This document shows positions 42,656 to 50,726 of a DNA stretch of 64,000 nucleotides, in pieces. The stretch is taken from the NCBI RefSeq assembly GCF_000359745.1, contig NZ_AQHN01000077.1, positions 124,001 to 188,000 of the forward strand, in the 5' to 3' direction. This stretch comes from Rhizobium freirei PRF 81 (GTDB taxonomy: Bacteria > Pseudomonadota > Alphaproteobacteria > Rhizobiales > Rhizobiaceae). The notes under the pieces are model-generated. The model had not been told where the DNA came from and ran no database searches. It saw only the letters and a program-made list of their open reading frames with translations. Positions within the stretch are counted from its first letter, which is position 1. Each line of letters starts with the position of its first letter. Made by a program: the position numbers and the translations under genes.

Positions 42656-43651
42656 ATGTCCGTTCGTCGACTAGCCGAAGATCAATTCCAGCCTGCCGCT
42701 TTCGCCTTCAATGCGGAGAATGCGGTCTGGGCTGAAAAGACGATCATGAAATACCCCGAGGGCCGTCAGCAGTCCGCGATCATCCCGCTGATGATGCGGG
42801 CGCAGGAGCAGGAGGGCTGGGTCACCAGGGCAGCGATCGAGAAGATCGCCGACATGCTGGATATGGCCTATATCCGCGCGCTCGAAGTTGCGACGTTCTA
42901 CACGCAGTTCCAGCTGAACCCGGTCGGCACGCGCGCCCACGTTCAGGTTTGCGGCACGACGCCCTGCATGCTGCGTGGCGCCGAAGGGCTGATCAAGGTC
43001 TGCAAGAGCCGGATCCATGACCACGCCTTCGAACGCAACGCCGACGGCACGCTCTCCTGGGAAGAGGTCGAATGTCAGGGCGCCTGCGTCAACGCACCGA
43101 TGGTGGTGATCGGCAAGGATACCTATGAGGATCTGACGCCGGCACGTCTCGAAGAGATCATCGATGCATTCGCCGCAGGCAAGGGCAGCGAAGTTCCGAC
43201 CGGTCCGCAGATCGACCGCGTCTTCTCCGCTCCGGAAGGTGGACTGACCTCTCTCCTGTCGGATGAGGCGAAGGCAAAGAGCGTTGCCGGCAAGGCCAAG
43301 GCTGCGGCAGAGCAGCCGTCGACCGAAGCTGCGCCGGAGAAGGGCGAGGCTGCCAAGAAGCCGTCGCTTGACGACAAGGATCGTCCCGCCGGTATCGAAA
43401 GACCCGCGCAGCCGGACGATTTGCAGCTGATTTCCGGCGTTGGGCCGAAGATCGAGTCCATCCTGCATGAGCTCGGCATCTTCACCTTCGCGCAGGTCGC
43501 CAGCTGGCATCAGGCCGAGCGCCATTGGGTCGACGGCTATCTCAATTTCAAGGGCCGGATCGAGCGCGACGACTGGGTCAGGCAGGCTGAGGCACTCGCT
43601 AAGGGTGGCGAAGCGGAATATATCAAGGTCTTCGGCAAGAAGCCGCGGTAA
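42656..43651 (+). CDS. nuoE: NADH-quinone oxidoreductase subunit E with C-terminal helix-hairpin-helix extension
   Basis: NuoE binds the [2Fe-2S] cluster N1a in the NADH-oxidising arm. Residues 1 to about 170 are a normal NuoE, with cluster cysteines in VCGTTPCMLRG and ECQGACVNAP. The protein is 331 residues, about twice the enterobacterial length. After an Ala/Lys/Glu-rich linker (about 200-250) there is a helix-hairpin-helix-like domain at about 254-320 beginning DDLQLISGVGPKIE. The same domain occurs at the end of the protein encoded just after nuoF. The extension is not needed for electron transfer in other bacteria, so its role is unknown. Confidence 0.95.
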   Translation: MSVRRLAEDQFQPAAFAFNAENAVWAEKTIMKYPEGRQQSAIIPLMMRAQEQEGWVTRAAIEKIADMLDMAYIRALEVATFYTQFQLNPVGTRAHVQVCGTTPCMLRGAEGLIKVCKSRIHDHAFERNADGTLSWEEVECQGACVNAPMVVIGKDTYEDLTPARLEEIIDAFAAGKGSEVPTGPQIDRVFSAPEGGLTSLLSDEAKAKSVAGKAKAAAEQPSTEAAPEKGEAAKKPSLDDKDRPAGIERPAQPDDLQLISGVGPKIESILHELGIFTFAQVASWHQAERHWVDGYLNFKGRIERDDWVRQAEALAKGGEAEYIKVFGKKPR

Positions 43652-43661
43652 GAGGTGAAGC

Positions 43662-44966
43662 ATGTTACAGGATCAGGATCGCATCTTTACCAATATCTAC
43701 GGCCTCAAGGACAAGTCTCTCAAGGGCGCGATGTCGCGCGGCCATTGGGATGGCACGAAGCAAATCCTCGAAAAGGGTCGTGACTGGATCATCAACGAGA
43801 TGAAGGCCTCCGGCCTTCGCGGTCGCGGTGGTGCAGGCTTCCCGACCGGCCTGAAGTGGTCGTTCATGCCGAAGGAGAGCGACGGCCGTCCGCACTATCT
43901 CGTCGTCAACGCCGACGAATCCGAGCCCGGCACCTGCAAAGACCGCGACATCATGCGCCACGATCCGCATACGCTGATCGAAGGCTGCGTCATCGCCGGC
44001 TTTGCCATGGGCGCTAATGCCGCTTACATCTATGTTCGCGGCGAATACATGCGCGAGCGCGAAGCCCTGCAGGCGGCGATCGACGAGTGTTACGACGCCG
44101 GATTGCTGGGCAAAAACAATAAGCTCGGCTGGGATTTTGATGTTTTCGTTCATCATGGCGCCGGCGCTTACATCTGCGGCGAGGAAACCGCGCTGCTCGA
44201 AAGCTTGGAAGGCAAGAAGGGCCAGCCGCGCCTGAAGCCGCCATTCCCGGCCAACATGGGTCTCTATGGCTGCCCGACCACCGTCAACAACGTCGAGTCG
44301 ATCGCCGTTGCCCCGACGATCCTGCGCCGCGGCGCCGGCTGGTTCTCCTCCTTCGGCCGTCCGAACAATGTCGGCACGAAGCTGTTCATGCTCTCCGGTC
44401 ACGTCAACCGTCCCTGCACGGTTGAAGAGACGATGGGCATCACCTTCCGGGAGCTGGTCGAAAAGCATGGCGGCGGTATTCGCGGCGGCTGGGACAATCT
44501 GCTCGCTGTCATTCCCGGCGGTGCGTCGTGCCCGGTCGTTCCGGCTGCCGATATCATCGACTGCCCGATGGATTTCGACGGTCTGCGCGAAGTCAAGTCG
44601 TCCTTCGGTACGGCAGCGGCGATCGTCATGGACAAGTCGACCGACATCATCAAGGCGATCGCCCGCATCTCGGCCTTCTTCAAGCACGAGAGCTGCGGCC
44701 AGTGCACGCCGTGCCGCGAAGGCACGGGCTGGATGTGGCGCGTTCTTGAGCGCATGGCGCGCGGCAACGCGCAGAAGCGCGAGATCGACATGCTGTTCCA
44801 GGTGACGAAGCAGATCGAAGGTCATACCATCTGTGCGCTCGGCGACGCAGCTGCATGGCCGGTGCAGGGCCTGATCCGCAACTTCCGTCCCGAGATCGAA
44901 AAGCGCATCGACCAGTACACAGCCAACGCGACGAGCCGCGGCGCGGTTCTGGAAGCAGCAGAGTAG
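43662..44966 (+). CDS. nuoF: NADH-quinone oxidoreductase subunit F
   Basis: NuoF holds FMN, the NADH site and [4Fe-4S] cluster N3. The 434-residue product has the NADH-binding glycine motif GRGGAGFPTGLKW, the FMN-binding GAGAYICGEETALLES, and cluster ligands in ESCGQCTPCREG with a distant Cys in TICALGDAAAWP. GAGGTGAAG precedes the ATG. The spacing to nuoE is 10 bases. A non-nuo gene follows 8 bases later. Confidence 0.98.
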   Translation: MLQDQDRIFTNIYGLKDKSLKGAMSRGHWDGTKQILEKGRDWIINEMKASGLRGRGGAGFPTGLKWSFMPKESDGRPHYLVVNADESEPGTCKDRDIMRHDPHTLIEGCVIAGFAMGANAAYIYVRGEYMREREALQAAIDECYDAGLLGKNNKLGWDFDVFVHHGAGAYICGEETALLESLEGKKGQPRLKPPFPANMGLYGCPTTVNNVESIAVAPTILRRGAGWFSSFGRPNNVGTKLFMLSGHVNRPCTVEETMGITFRELVEKHGGGIRGGWDNLLAVIPGGASCPVVPAADIIDCPMDFDGLREVKSSFGTAAAIVMDKSTDIIKAIARISAFFKHESCGQCTPCREGTGWMWRVLERMARGNAQKREIDMLFQVTKQIEGHTICALGDAAAWPVQGLIRNFRPEIEKRIDQYTANATSRGAVLEAAE

Positions 44967-44974
44967 GGACGATG

Positions 44975-45703
44975 ATGGCGAAGACCACGGATATCAGGCA
45001 GGACAGCGGAGCGGCGGATGATGCATCGGCCGATCTTGGCCGTATCGCTGCCGATATGCTGCGGAATTCGCTCGTCATGCCGATCAATCCACTGATGGCT
45101 CATCCGGCGGCGGCATTTGCCGCTGCCGCAGCCATCGGTTTCGGCGTTACCTCGCAGATCGCCGGCGCATTCTTCGGTGCGCTTCAGGGTGCCGTCGAGG
45201 TTACCGGCAAGCGTGCTGCCGAGTCAGACCAAGAAAATGAAGTCGCCGCCGAAGAGAAGACGGTGGTGAAGAAGAACGGGGCGGGGGAAGCGAAACCCGT
45301 AAAGGCATCGCCCGCCGCCGAACAGGTCGCATCGAAGCCGGAGGCTGCAAAGCCGAAGCCCGCTGTCGCAAAGAAGGTCGCGCCAAAGCCGGCTGCGGCT
45401 ACGGCAGCGCCTGCCACGAGCAAAGCCAAGGTCGAGGTGGCGGCGTCTGTTGCAGCAAAGCCGGCTCCTGCGCGCAGCCGCAAGGCCGCGCCGAAAACCG
45501 ATGACCTGAAGCTCATTTCGGGCGTCGGCCCGAAACTGGAGCAGGTGTTGAACGGACGCGGCATCAGGCGCTTTGCCGATATCGCTGCCTGGACAGATGC
45601 GGATATCGATCAGATCGACGCGGAGCTCGGCTTCGACGGCCGCATCCGGCGCGATGATTGGGTTGGCCAGGCGAAGGCGCTGCTGCCGAAGGGCCGGAGC
45701 TGA
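44975..45703 (+). CDS. Ala/Lys-rich protein with C-terminal helix-hairpin-helix domain, in the nuo operon
   Basis: The 242-residue product has three parts. The N-terminal part (about 1-85) has a hydrophobic Ala-rich segment (HPAAAFAAAAAIGFGVTSQI) that might associate with membrane. A low-complexity Ala/Lys/Pro linker runs from about 90 to 170. A C-terminal domain beginning DDLKLISGVGPKLE is about half identical to the NuoE C-terminal extension and ends RRDDWVGQAKALL. I chose the second of two adjacent ATG codons because AGGG is 6 bases away. Function is unknown; the shared domain suggests both proteins bind the same partner. It is tightly spaced after nuoF. Confidence 0.8.
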   Translation: MAKTTDIRQDSGAADDASADLGRIAADMLRNSLVMPINPLMAHPAAAFAAAAAIGFGVTSQIAGAFFGALQGAVEVTGKRAAESDQENEVAAEEKTVVKKNGAGEAKPVKASPAAEQVASKPEAAKPKPAVAKKVAPKPAAATAAPATSKAKVEVAASVAAKPAPARSRKAAPKTDDLKLISGVGPKLEQVLNGRGIRRFADIAAWTDADIDQIDAELGFDGRIRRDDWVGQAKALLPKGRS

Positions 45704-45742
45704 GATTTTTCCCTGGCTCTATCCAACGGCCGGGGAGGGTGA

Positions 45743-45928
45743 ATGAAGGCGGTGGAAATGTTGCGGGCAAGCTCCGCATGTTTCGATCGCAACGCTGATC
45801 TTGCGGGGACAAGATTCGGCAAGGCTTATTGTGAGCGAACCGGTGCCCTGCGGCGGCCATGCCGCGCCGGTGGCAGTTCGGTTTGCGATCATGAAATTGT
45901 CTGCGGCCAGGTTCGGCTGGAGACGTGA
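45743..45928 (+). CDS. Possible small protein between nuoF and nuoG
   Basis: A 61-codon frame starts at an ATG with an unusually strong GGGGAGGG 3 bases upstream. The product is Arg- and Cys-rich (four Cys) with no signal or membrane helix and no family I recognise. It fills the 243-base gap between the helix-hairpin-helix gene and nuoG. Coding is supported mainly by the ribosome site; the composition is not clearly protein-like. Confidence 0.35.
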   Translation: MKAVEMLRASSACFDRNADLAGTRFGKAYCERTGALRRPCRAGGSSVCDHEIVCGQVRLET

Positions 45929-45946
45929 TATAGGACTGAGTGGACG

Positions 45947-48028
45947 ATGGCTAAACTGAAGATTGACGGTAAAGAGATCGAAGTTCCGGATCACTACACG
46001 CTTATCCAGGCGTGCGAGGAAGCCGGCGCCGAAGTTCCGCGCTTCTGCTTCCATGAACGACTGTCGGTGGCCGGCAATTGCCGCATGTGCCTGGTTGAAG
46101 TAAAGGGCGGCCCGCCGAAGCCGCAGGCATCCTGCGCCATGGGCGTGCGCGATATTCGCGGCGGCCCGAACGGCGAACTTCCGGAAGTCTTCACCAACAC
46201 GCCGATGGTCAAGAAAGCCCGCGAAGGCGTGATGGAATTCCTGCTGATCAACCACCCGCTGGATTGCCCGATCTGCGACCAGGGCGGCGAATGCGACCTG
46301 CAGGACCAGGCTATGGCCTTCGGTATCGATAGTTCGCGCTATCAGGAAGACAAGCGCGCCGTCGAAGACAAGTACATCGGCCCGCTCGTCAAGACCGTGA
46401 TGAACCGCTGCATTCACTGCACGCGCTGCGTCCGCTTCACGACGGAAGTCGCCGGTATCTCCGAACTCGGCCTGATCGGCCGCGGCGAAGACGCCGAAAT
46501 TACCACCTACCTCGAGCAGGCGATGACCTCCGAGCTGCAGGGCAACGTCGTCGACCTTTGCCCGGTCGGCGCGCTGACCTCGAAGCCCTTCGCCTTCACG
46601 GCCCGTCCGTGGGAACTCAACAAGACCGAATCGATCGACGTCATGGACGCGCTCGGCTCCGCCATCCGCGTCGATACGCGCGGCCGCGAAGTCATGCGCG
46701 TGCTGCCGCGTGTCAACGAGCAGATCAATGAAGAGTGGATCTCCGACAAGACCCGCTTCATCTGGGATGGCCTGAAGACCCAGCGCCTCGACAAGCCCTA
46801 TGTCCGCAAGGACGGCCGTCTGCAGCCGGCGACCTGGAACGATGCCTTTGCCGCCATCAAGTCGGCTGTTGCCGCCACCAGCGGCGACAGGATCGGCGCC
46901 ATCGCCGGTGACCTCGCTTCCGTTGAAGAGATGTACGCACTGTCCGAGCTGATGAAATCGCTCGGTTCGGAGAACCTCGACTGTCGCCAGGACGGGACGG
47001 CGCTTGATCCGTCGCTTGGCCGCGCAAGCTACATCTTCAACCCAAGCATCCAGGGTATCGAAGCCGCCGATGCGCTGCTGATCGTCGGAGCCAATCCACG
47101 CTTCGAAGCTGCCGTGCTGAATTCGCGCATCCGCAAGCGCTGGCGCCGCGGCAAGTTCCCGATCGGCGTGATCGGCGAACATGCCGACCTGCGTTACTCC
47201 TACGACTATCTCGGCGCCGGCCCGGATACGCTCGCCGATGTCGTCAACGGTTCGCACGGCTTTGCCGAGGTTCTGAAGAAGGCCGAAAAGCCGATGATCA
47301 TCATCGGCCAGGGCGCACTAATCCGTGAAGACGGCGCCCAGGTGCTGGCAAATGCGGCCAAGCTCGCCGCCGATGTCGGTGTCGTCAAGGACGGCTGGAA
47401 CGGCTTTGCCGTGCTGCACACGGCAGCTTCCCGCGTGGGTGGCCTCGATCTCGGTTTCGTTCCCGGCGAAAAGGGCGTCAACGCTGCCGCTATGCTGTCG
47501 TCGATGGACGTGCTCTTCCTGCTCGGCGCCGATGAGCTGGATTTCAGCCGCAAGGGCGCGAAATTGACAGTCTATATCGGCTCGCATGGCGATCACGGCG
47601 CTCAGAACGCCGACGTCATCTTGCCGGCGGCCGCCTACACGGAAAAGTCAGGCACCTGGGTCAACACAGAGGGCCGCGTCCAGATGGGCAACCGTGCCGG
47701 TTTCGCGCCGGGCGATGCCCGCGAGGACTGGGCGGTCATCCGCGCCCTTTCCGACGTGCTCGGCAAGAAGCTTCCCTTTGATTCGCTGAGAGAATTGCGC
47801 GCGAAGCTCTACGCAGCCTTCCCGCATTTCGCCGGCATCGACGAGATTGCCGAAGCCGATAGCGCCCAAATTGCCGCACTTGCGAAAAAAGCCGGCGCGA
47901 TGGGCAAATCGGCATTTGCTTCGCCGATCAAAGACTTCTATTTGACGAACCCGATAACGCGCGCGTCGGCTGTCATGGCCGAATGCTCGGCATTGGCCCG
48001 CAACAATTTCCAGGCTGCGGCAGAGTAA
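45947..48028 (+). CDS. nuoG: NADH-quinone oxidoreductase subunit G
   Basis: NuoG is the large iron-sulfur subunit of the peripheral arm. The 693-residue product has an N-terminal [2Fe-2S] ferredoxin domain (CFHERLSVAGNCRMC), a His-Cys [4Fe-4S] site (CPICDQGGECDLQDQ), a further cluster site with CIHCTRCVRF, and then a long molybdopterin-oxidoreductase-like domain without molybdenum function. Its length fits alphaproteobacterial and mitochondrial NuoG rather than the longer E. coli form. GAGTGG precedes the ATG at a good distance. nuoH starts 12 bases after the stop. Confidence 0.98.
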   Translation: MAKLKIDGKEIEVPDHYTLIQACEEAGAEVPRFCFHERLSVAGNCRMCLVEVKGGPPKPQASCAMGVRDIRGGPNGELPEVFTNTPMVKKAREGVMEFLLINHPLDCPICDQGGECDLQDQAMAFGIDSSRYQEDKRAVEDKYIGPLVKTVMNRCIHCTRCVRFTTEVAGISELGLIGRGEDAEITTYLEQAMTSELQGNVVDLCPVGALTSKPFAFTARPWELNKTESIDVMDALGSAIRVDTRGREVMRVLPRVNEQINEEWISDKTRFIWDGLKTQRLDKPYVRKDGRLQPATWNDAFAAIKSAVAATSGDRIGAIAGDLASVEEMYALSELMKSLGSENLDCRQDGTALDPSLGRASYIFNPSIQGIEAADALLIVGANPRFEAAVLNSRIRKRWRRGKFPIGVIGEHADLRYSYDYLGAGPDTLADVVNGSHGFAEVLKKAEKPMIIIGQGALIREDGAQVLANAAKLAADVGVVKDGWNGFAVLHTAASRVGGLDLGFVPGEKGVNAAAMLSSMDVLFLLGADELDFSRKGAKLTVYIGSHGDHGAQNADVILPAAAYTEKSGTWVNTEGRVQMGNRAGFAPGDAREDWAVIRALSDVLGKKLPFDSLRELRAKLYAAFPHFAGIDEIAEADSAQIAALAKKAGAMGKSAFASPIKDFYLTNPITRASAVMAECSALARNNFQAAAE

Positions 48029-48040
48029 GGGCAGAAGACT

Positions 48041-49084
48041 ATGGATTCATTCGTTTCGACCTATCTCTTGCCGGGCCTGATCATGTTCGGCCAGGCCCTG
48101 CTGCTTCTGGTCCCGCTTCTGATCTTCATCGCCTTTATCCTGCTCGCCGACCGAAAGATCTGGGCGGCGGTTCAGCTGCGCCGCGGCCCGAACGTGGTCG
48201 GCCCCTTCGGTCTGCTTCAGTCCTTTGCCGACCTTCTGAAGTTCATCTTCAAAGAGCCGATCATCCCGGCCGGCGCCAACAAGACCGTATTTCTGCTGGC
48301 GCCATTGGTTTCCGTGGTGCTGGCGCTGTCCACGTGGGCCGTCGTGCCGCTGGCCAAGAATTGGGTCGTCGCCGACATCAACGTCGGCATCCTTTACATC
48401 CTGGCGATCTCGTCGCTGGAAGTATACGGCATCATCATGGGCGGCTGGGCTTCGAACTCGAAGTATCCGTTCCTCGGCGCGCTGCGTTCGGCGGCGCAGA
48501 TGGTGTCCTACGAAGTCTCGATCGGCTTCGTCATCGTCACCGTGCTGCTTTGCGTCGGTTCGTTGAACCTGACGGATATCGTTCTCTCGCAGCAGACGGG
48601 CCTCGGCACCAAGCTCGGCCTGCCGGCCTCGTTCCTCGACTGGCACTGGCTGTCGCTGTTCCCGATGTTCGTCGTGTTCTTCATTTCGGCGCTCGCTGAA
48701 ACCAACCGTCCGCCTTTCGATCTTCCGGAAGCGGAGTCGGAACTGGTTGCCGGCTTCATGGTCGAATACAGCTCCGCCCCGTACATGATGTTCATGCTCG
48801 GCGAGTATGCGGCCGTCGTGCTGATGTGCTCGCTGACGACGATCCTCTTCTTCGGCGGCTGGCTGCCTCCGGTCGATATCTGGATCCTGAATTGGGTTCC
48901 GGGCATCATCTGGTTCCTGCTGAAGTCGTGCCTTGTGTTCTTCATGTTCGCGATGGTGAAGGCTTTCGTGCCGCGCTACCGCTACGACCAGCTCATGCGT
49001 CTTGGCTGGAAGGTTTTTCTGCCGCTGTCGCTCGCCATGGTCGTTATCGTTGCATTCGTGCTGAAGCTGATGGGATGGGCGTGA
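48041..49084 (+). CDS. nuoH: NADH-quinone oxidoreductase subunit H
   Basis: NuoH is the membrane subunit that forms the entrance to the quinone channel and couples it to the proton path. The 347-residue product has eight or more transmembrane helices and the signatures RRGPNVVGPFGLLQSFAD and ETNRPPFDLPEAESELVAG. The last is the charged loop facing NuoB and NuoD. It lies between nuoG and nuoI with short spacings. Confidence 0.98.
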   Translation: MDSFVSTYLLPGLIMFGQALLLLVPLLIFIAFILLADRKIWAAVQLRRGPNVVGPFGLLQSFADLLKFIFKEPIIPAGANKTVFLLAPLVSVVLALSTWAVVPLAKNWVVADINVGILYILAISSLEVYGIIMGGWASNSKYPFLGALRSAAQMVSYEVSIGFVIVTVLLCVGSLNLTDIVLSQQTGLGTKLGLPASFLDWHWLSLFPMFVVFFISALAETNRPPFDLPEAESELVAGFMVEYSSAPYMMFMLGEYAAVVLMCSLTTILFFGGWLPPVDIWILNWVPGIIWFLLKSCLVFFMFAMVKAFVPRYRYDQLMRLGWKVFLPLSLAMVVIVAFVLKLMGWA

Positions 49085-49123
49085 TGATGTCTGTCCCCGC
49101 TTCTGGCAGTTTTGGAGGTTAAG

Positions 49124-49615
49124 ATGGCCGGTTTGTCCAATGCCGTCAGCTCGCTGTTCCTCAAGGAATTTGTCGGCGCATTCTTTTTGTCGATGCGTTA
49201 CTTCTTCAAGCAGAAGGCGACGATCAATTACCCCTTCGAGAAGGGGCCGGTCAGCCCGCGCTTCCGCGGCGAACATGCGCTGCGCCGCTATCCCAATGGC
49301 GAAGAGCGCTGCATCGCCTGCAAGCTCTGCGAAGCCATCTGTCCTGCCCAGGCCATCACCATCGAGGCCGGGCCGCGCCGTAACGACGGCACCCGCCGCA
49401 CGGTGCGATACGATATCGACATGGTGAAGTGCATCTATTGCGGCTTCTGCCAGGAGGCATGCCCGGTCGACGCTATCGTCGAAGGGCCGAACTTCGAATT
49501 CGCCACCGAGACCCGCGAAGAGCTCTACTTCGACAAGGCGCGGCTCTTGGACAATGGCGACCGCTGGGAACGCGAAATCGCGCGCAACATCGCGATGGAT
49601 TCGCCGTACCGCTGA
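49124..49615 (+). CDS. nuoI: NADH-quinone oxidoreductase subunit I
   Basis: NuoI carries the two [4Fe-4S] clusters N6a and N6b that pass electrons to NuoB. The 163-residue product has two ferredoxin motifs, CIACKLCEAICPAQA and CIYCGFCQEACPVDA, each with four Cys. I chose the ATG at 49124 because GGAGG lies 5 bases upstream; a TTG 12 bases earlier overlaps that site. A gap of about 150 bases follows before nuoJ, the longest spacer without a predicted gene inside the operon, and shows no feature I can name. Confidence 0.98.
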   Translation: MAGLSNAVSSLFLKEFVGAFFLSMRYFFKQKATINYPFEKGPVSPRFRGEHALRRYPNGEERCIACKLCEAICPAQAITIEAGPRRNDGTRRTVRYDIDMVKCIYCGFCQEACPVDAIVEGPNFEFATETREELYFDKARLLDNGDRWEREIARNIAMDSPYR

Positions 49616-49764
49616 GCGGAGTTTTGAGTATGCCGTGACGGGCGGCCTATAGTTGCCGTCGCGGTTGAATCTAGACCGGGGCTTTGCCGGACGAGGGTCC
49701 GACCGAGCTCCATCGGGCAGGGGAAGCACCCCGCTGCCCGGGGGAAGACGAAAAAGGCACCAAC

Positions 49765-50379
49765 ATGGGTCTGCAGGCTCTTTTTTTCTATATCTTCGCC
49801 TTTGTCGCAGTGGCGTCGGCGTTCATGGTCATCTCAGCGCGGAATCCGGTCCATTCGGTCCTGTTCCTCATCCTGGTTTTCTTCAACGCAGCCGGCCTCT
49901 TCCTGTTGATGGGGGCCGAGTTCCTGGCGATGATCCTGCTGGTCGTTTATGTCGGCGCCGTGGCGGTTCTCTTCCTTTTCGTCGTCATGATGCTTGATGT
50001 CGATTTCGCCCAGCTCCGGGCGGGCATTCTGGAATATGCGCCGATCGGCGCGTTGATCGGCGTCATCCTCGCGGCCGAGCTGATCGTCGTCATCGGCGGC
50101 AGCGTGATCTCGCCCCAGATCGCCAAGTCGGTCGCCATGCCGATTCCCGCCATCACGCAACGCACCAACACCGCCGCCCTCGGCGACGTGCTCTATACCA
50201 ACTACGTCTATTTCTTCGAGATCGCCGGCCTTGTTCTGCTGGTCGCGATGATCGGCGCGATCGTGCTGACGCTTCGGCATCGCACGCACATCAAGCGCCA
50301 GAATATTCCCCAACAGGTCGCCCGCACGCCTGCGACCGCCGTCGAGGTGGTCAAGGTCAAGCCGGGGCAGGGCGTCTGA
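49765..50379 (+). CDS. nuoJ: NADH-quinone oxidoreductase subunit J
   Basis: NuoJ is a five-helix membrane subunit at the junction between the quinone site and the proton pumps. The 204-residue product has the conserved third helix with FLAMILLVVYVGAVAVLFLF, including the pi-bulge region. A longer cytoplasmic C-tail than in E. coli ends VEVVKVKPGQGV. I chose the ATG at 49765 with AAGGCACC upstream, because the frame before it is not membrane-like. Confidence 0.96.
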   Translation: MGLQALFFYIFAFVAVASAFMVISARNPVHSVLFLILVFFNAAGLFLLMGAEFLAMILLVVYVGAVAVLFLFVVMMLDVDFAQLRAGILEYAPIGALIGVILAAELIVVIGGSVISPQIAKSVAMPIPAITQRTNTAALGDVLYTNYVYFFEIAGLVLLVAMIGAIVLTLRHRTHIKRQNIPQQVARTPATAVEVVKVKPGQGV

Positions 50380-50410
50380 GGCGAGGCACGAGGATCAAAG
50401 GAACAAGAAC

Positions 50411-50719
50411 ATGGTCATCGGACTTTCCCACTACCTGACGGTTAGCGCCATTCTCTTCGTGCTCGGCGTCTTCGGTATCTTTCTCAACCGCAAGAACGTC
50501 ATCATCATCCTGATGTCCATCGAGCTGATATTGCTCGCGGTCAACATCAACATGGTCGCCTTCTCGTCGTTCCTCAACGACATCGTCGGCCAGGTTTTCG
50601 CTCTGTTCATTTTGACCGTCGCTGCGGCTGAGGCTGCGATCGGTCTTGCAATTCTCGTCGTCTTCTACCGTAACCGCGGCTCCATCGCGGTTGAAGACGT
50701 CAACGTGATGAAGGGCTGA
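50411..50719 (+). CDS. nuoK: NADH-quinone oxidoreductase subunit K
   Basis: NuoK is a small three-helix subunit of the proton path. The 102-residue product has the buried glutamates in IILMSIELILLAVNIN and TVAAAEAAIGLAI. AAAGGAAC precedes the ATG. nuoL starts 7 bases downstream. Confidence 0.97.
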   Translation: MVIGLSHYLTVSAILFVLGVFGIFLNRKNVIIILMSIELILLAVNINMVAFSSFLNDIVGQVFALFILTVAAAEAAIGLAILVVFYRNRGSIAVEDVNVMKG

Positions 50720-50726
50720 TACAGCT

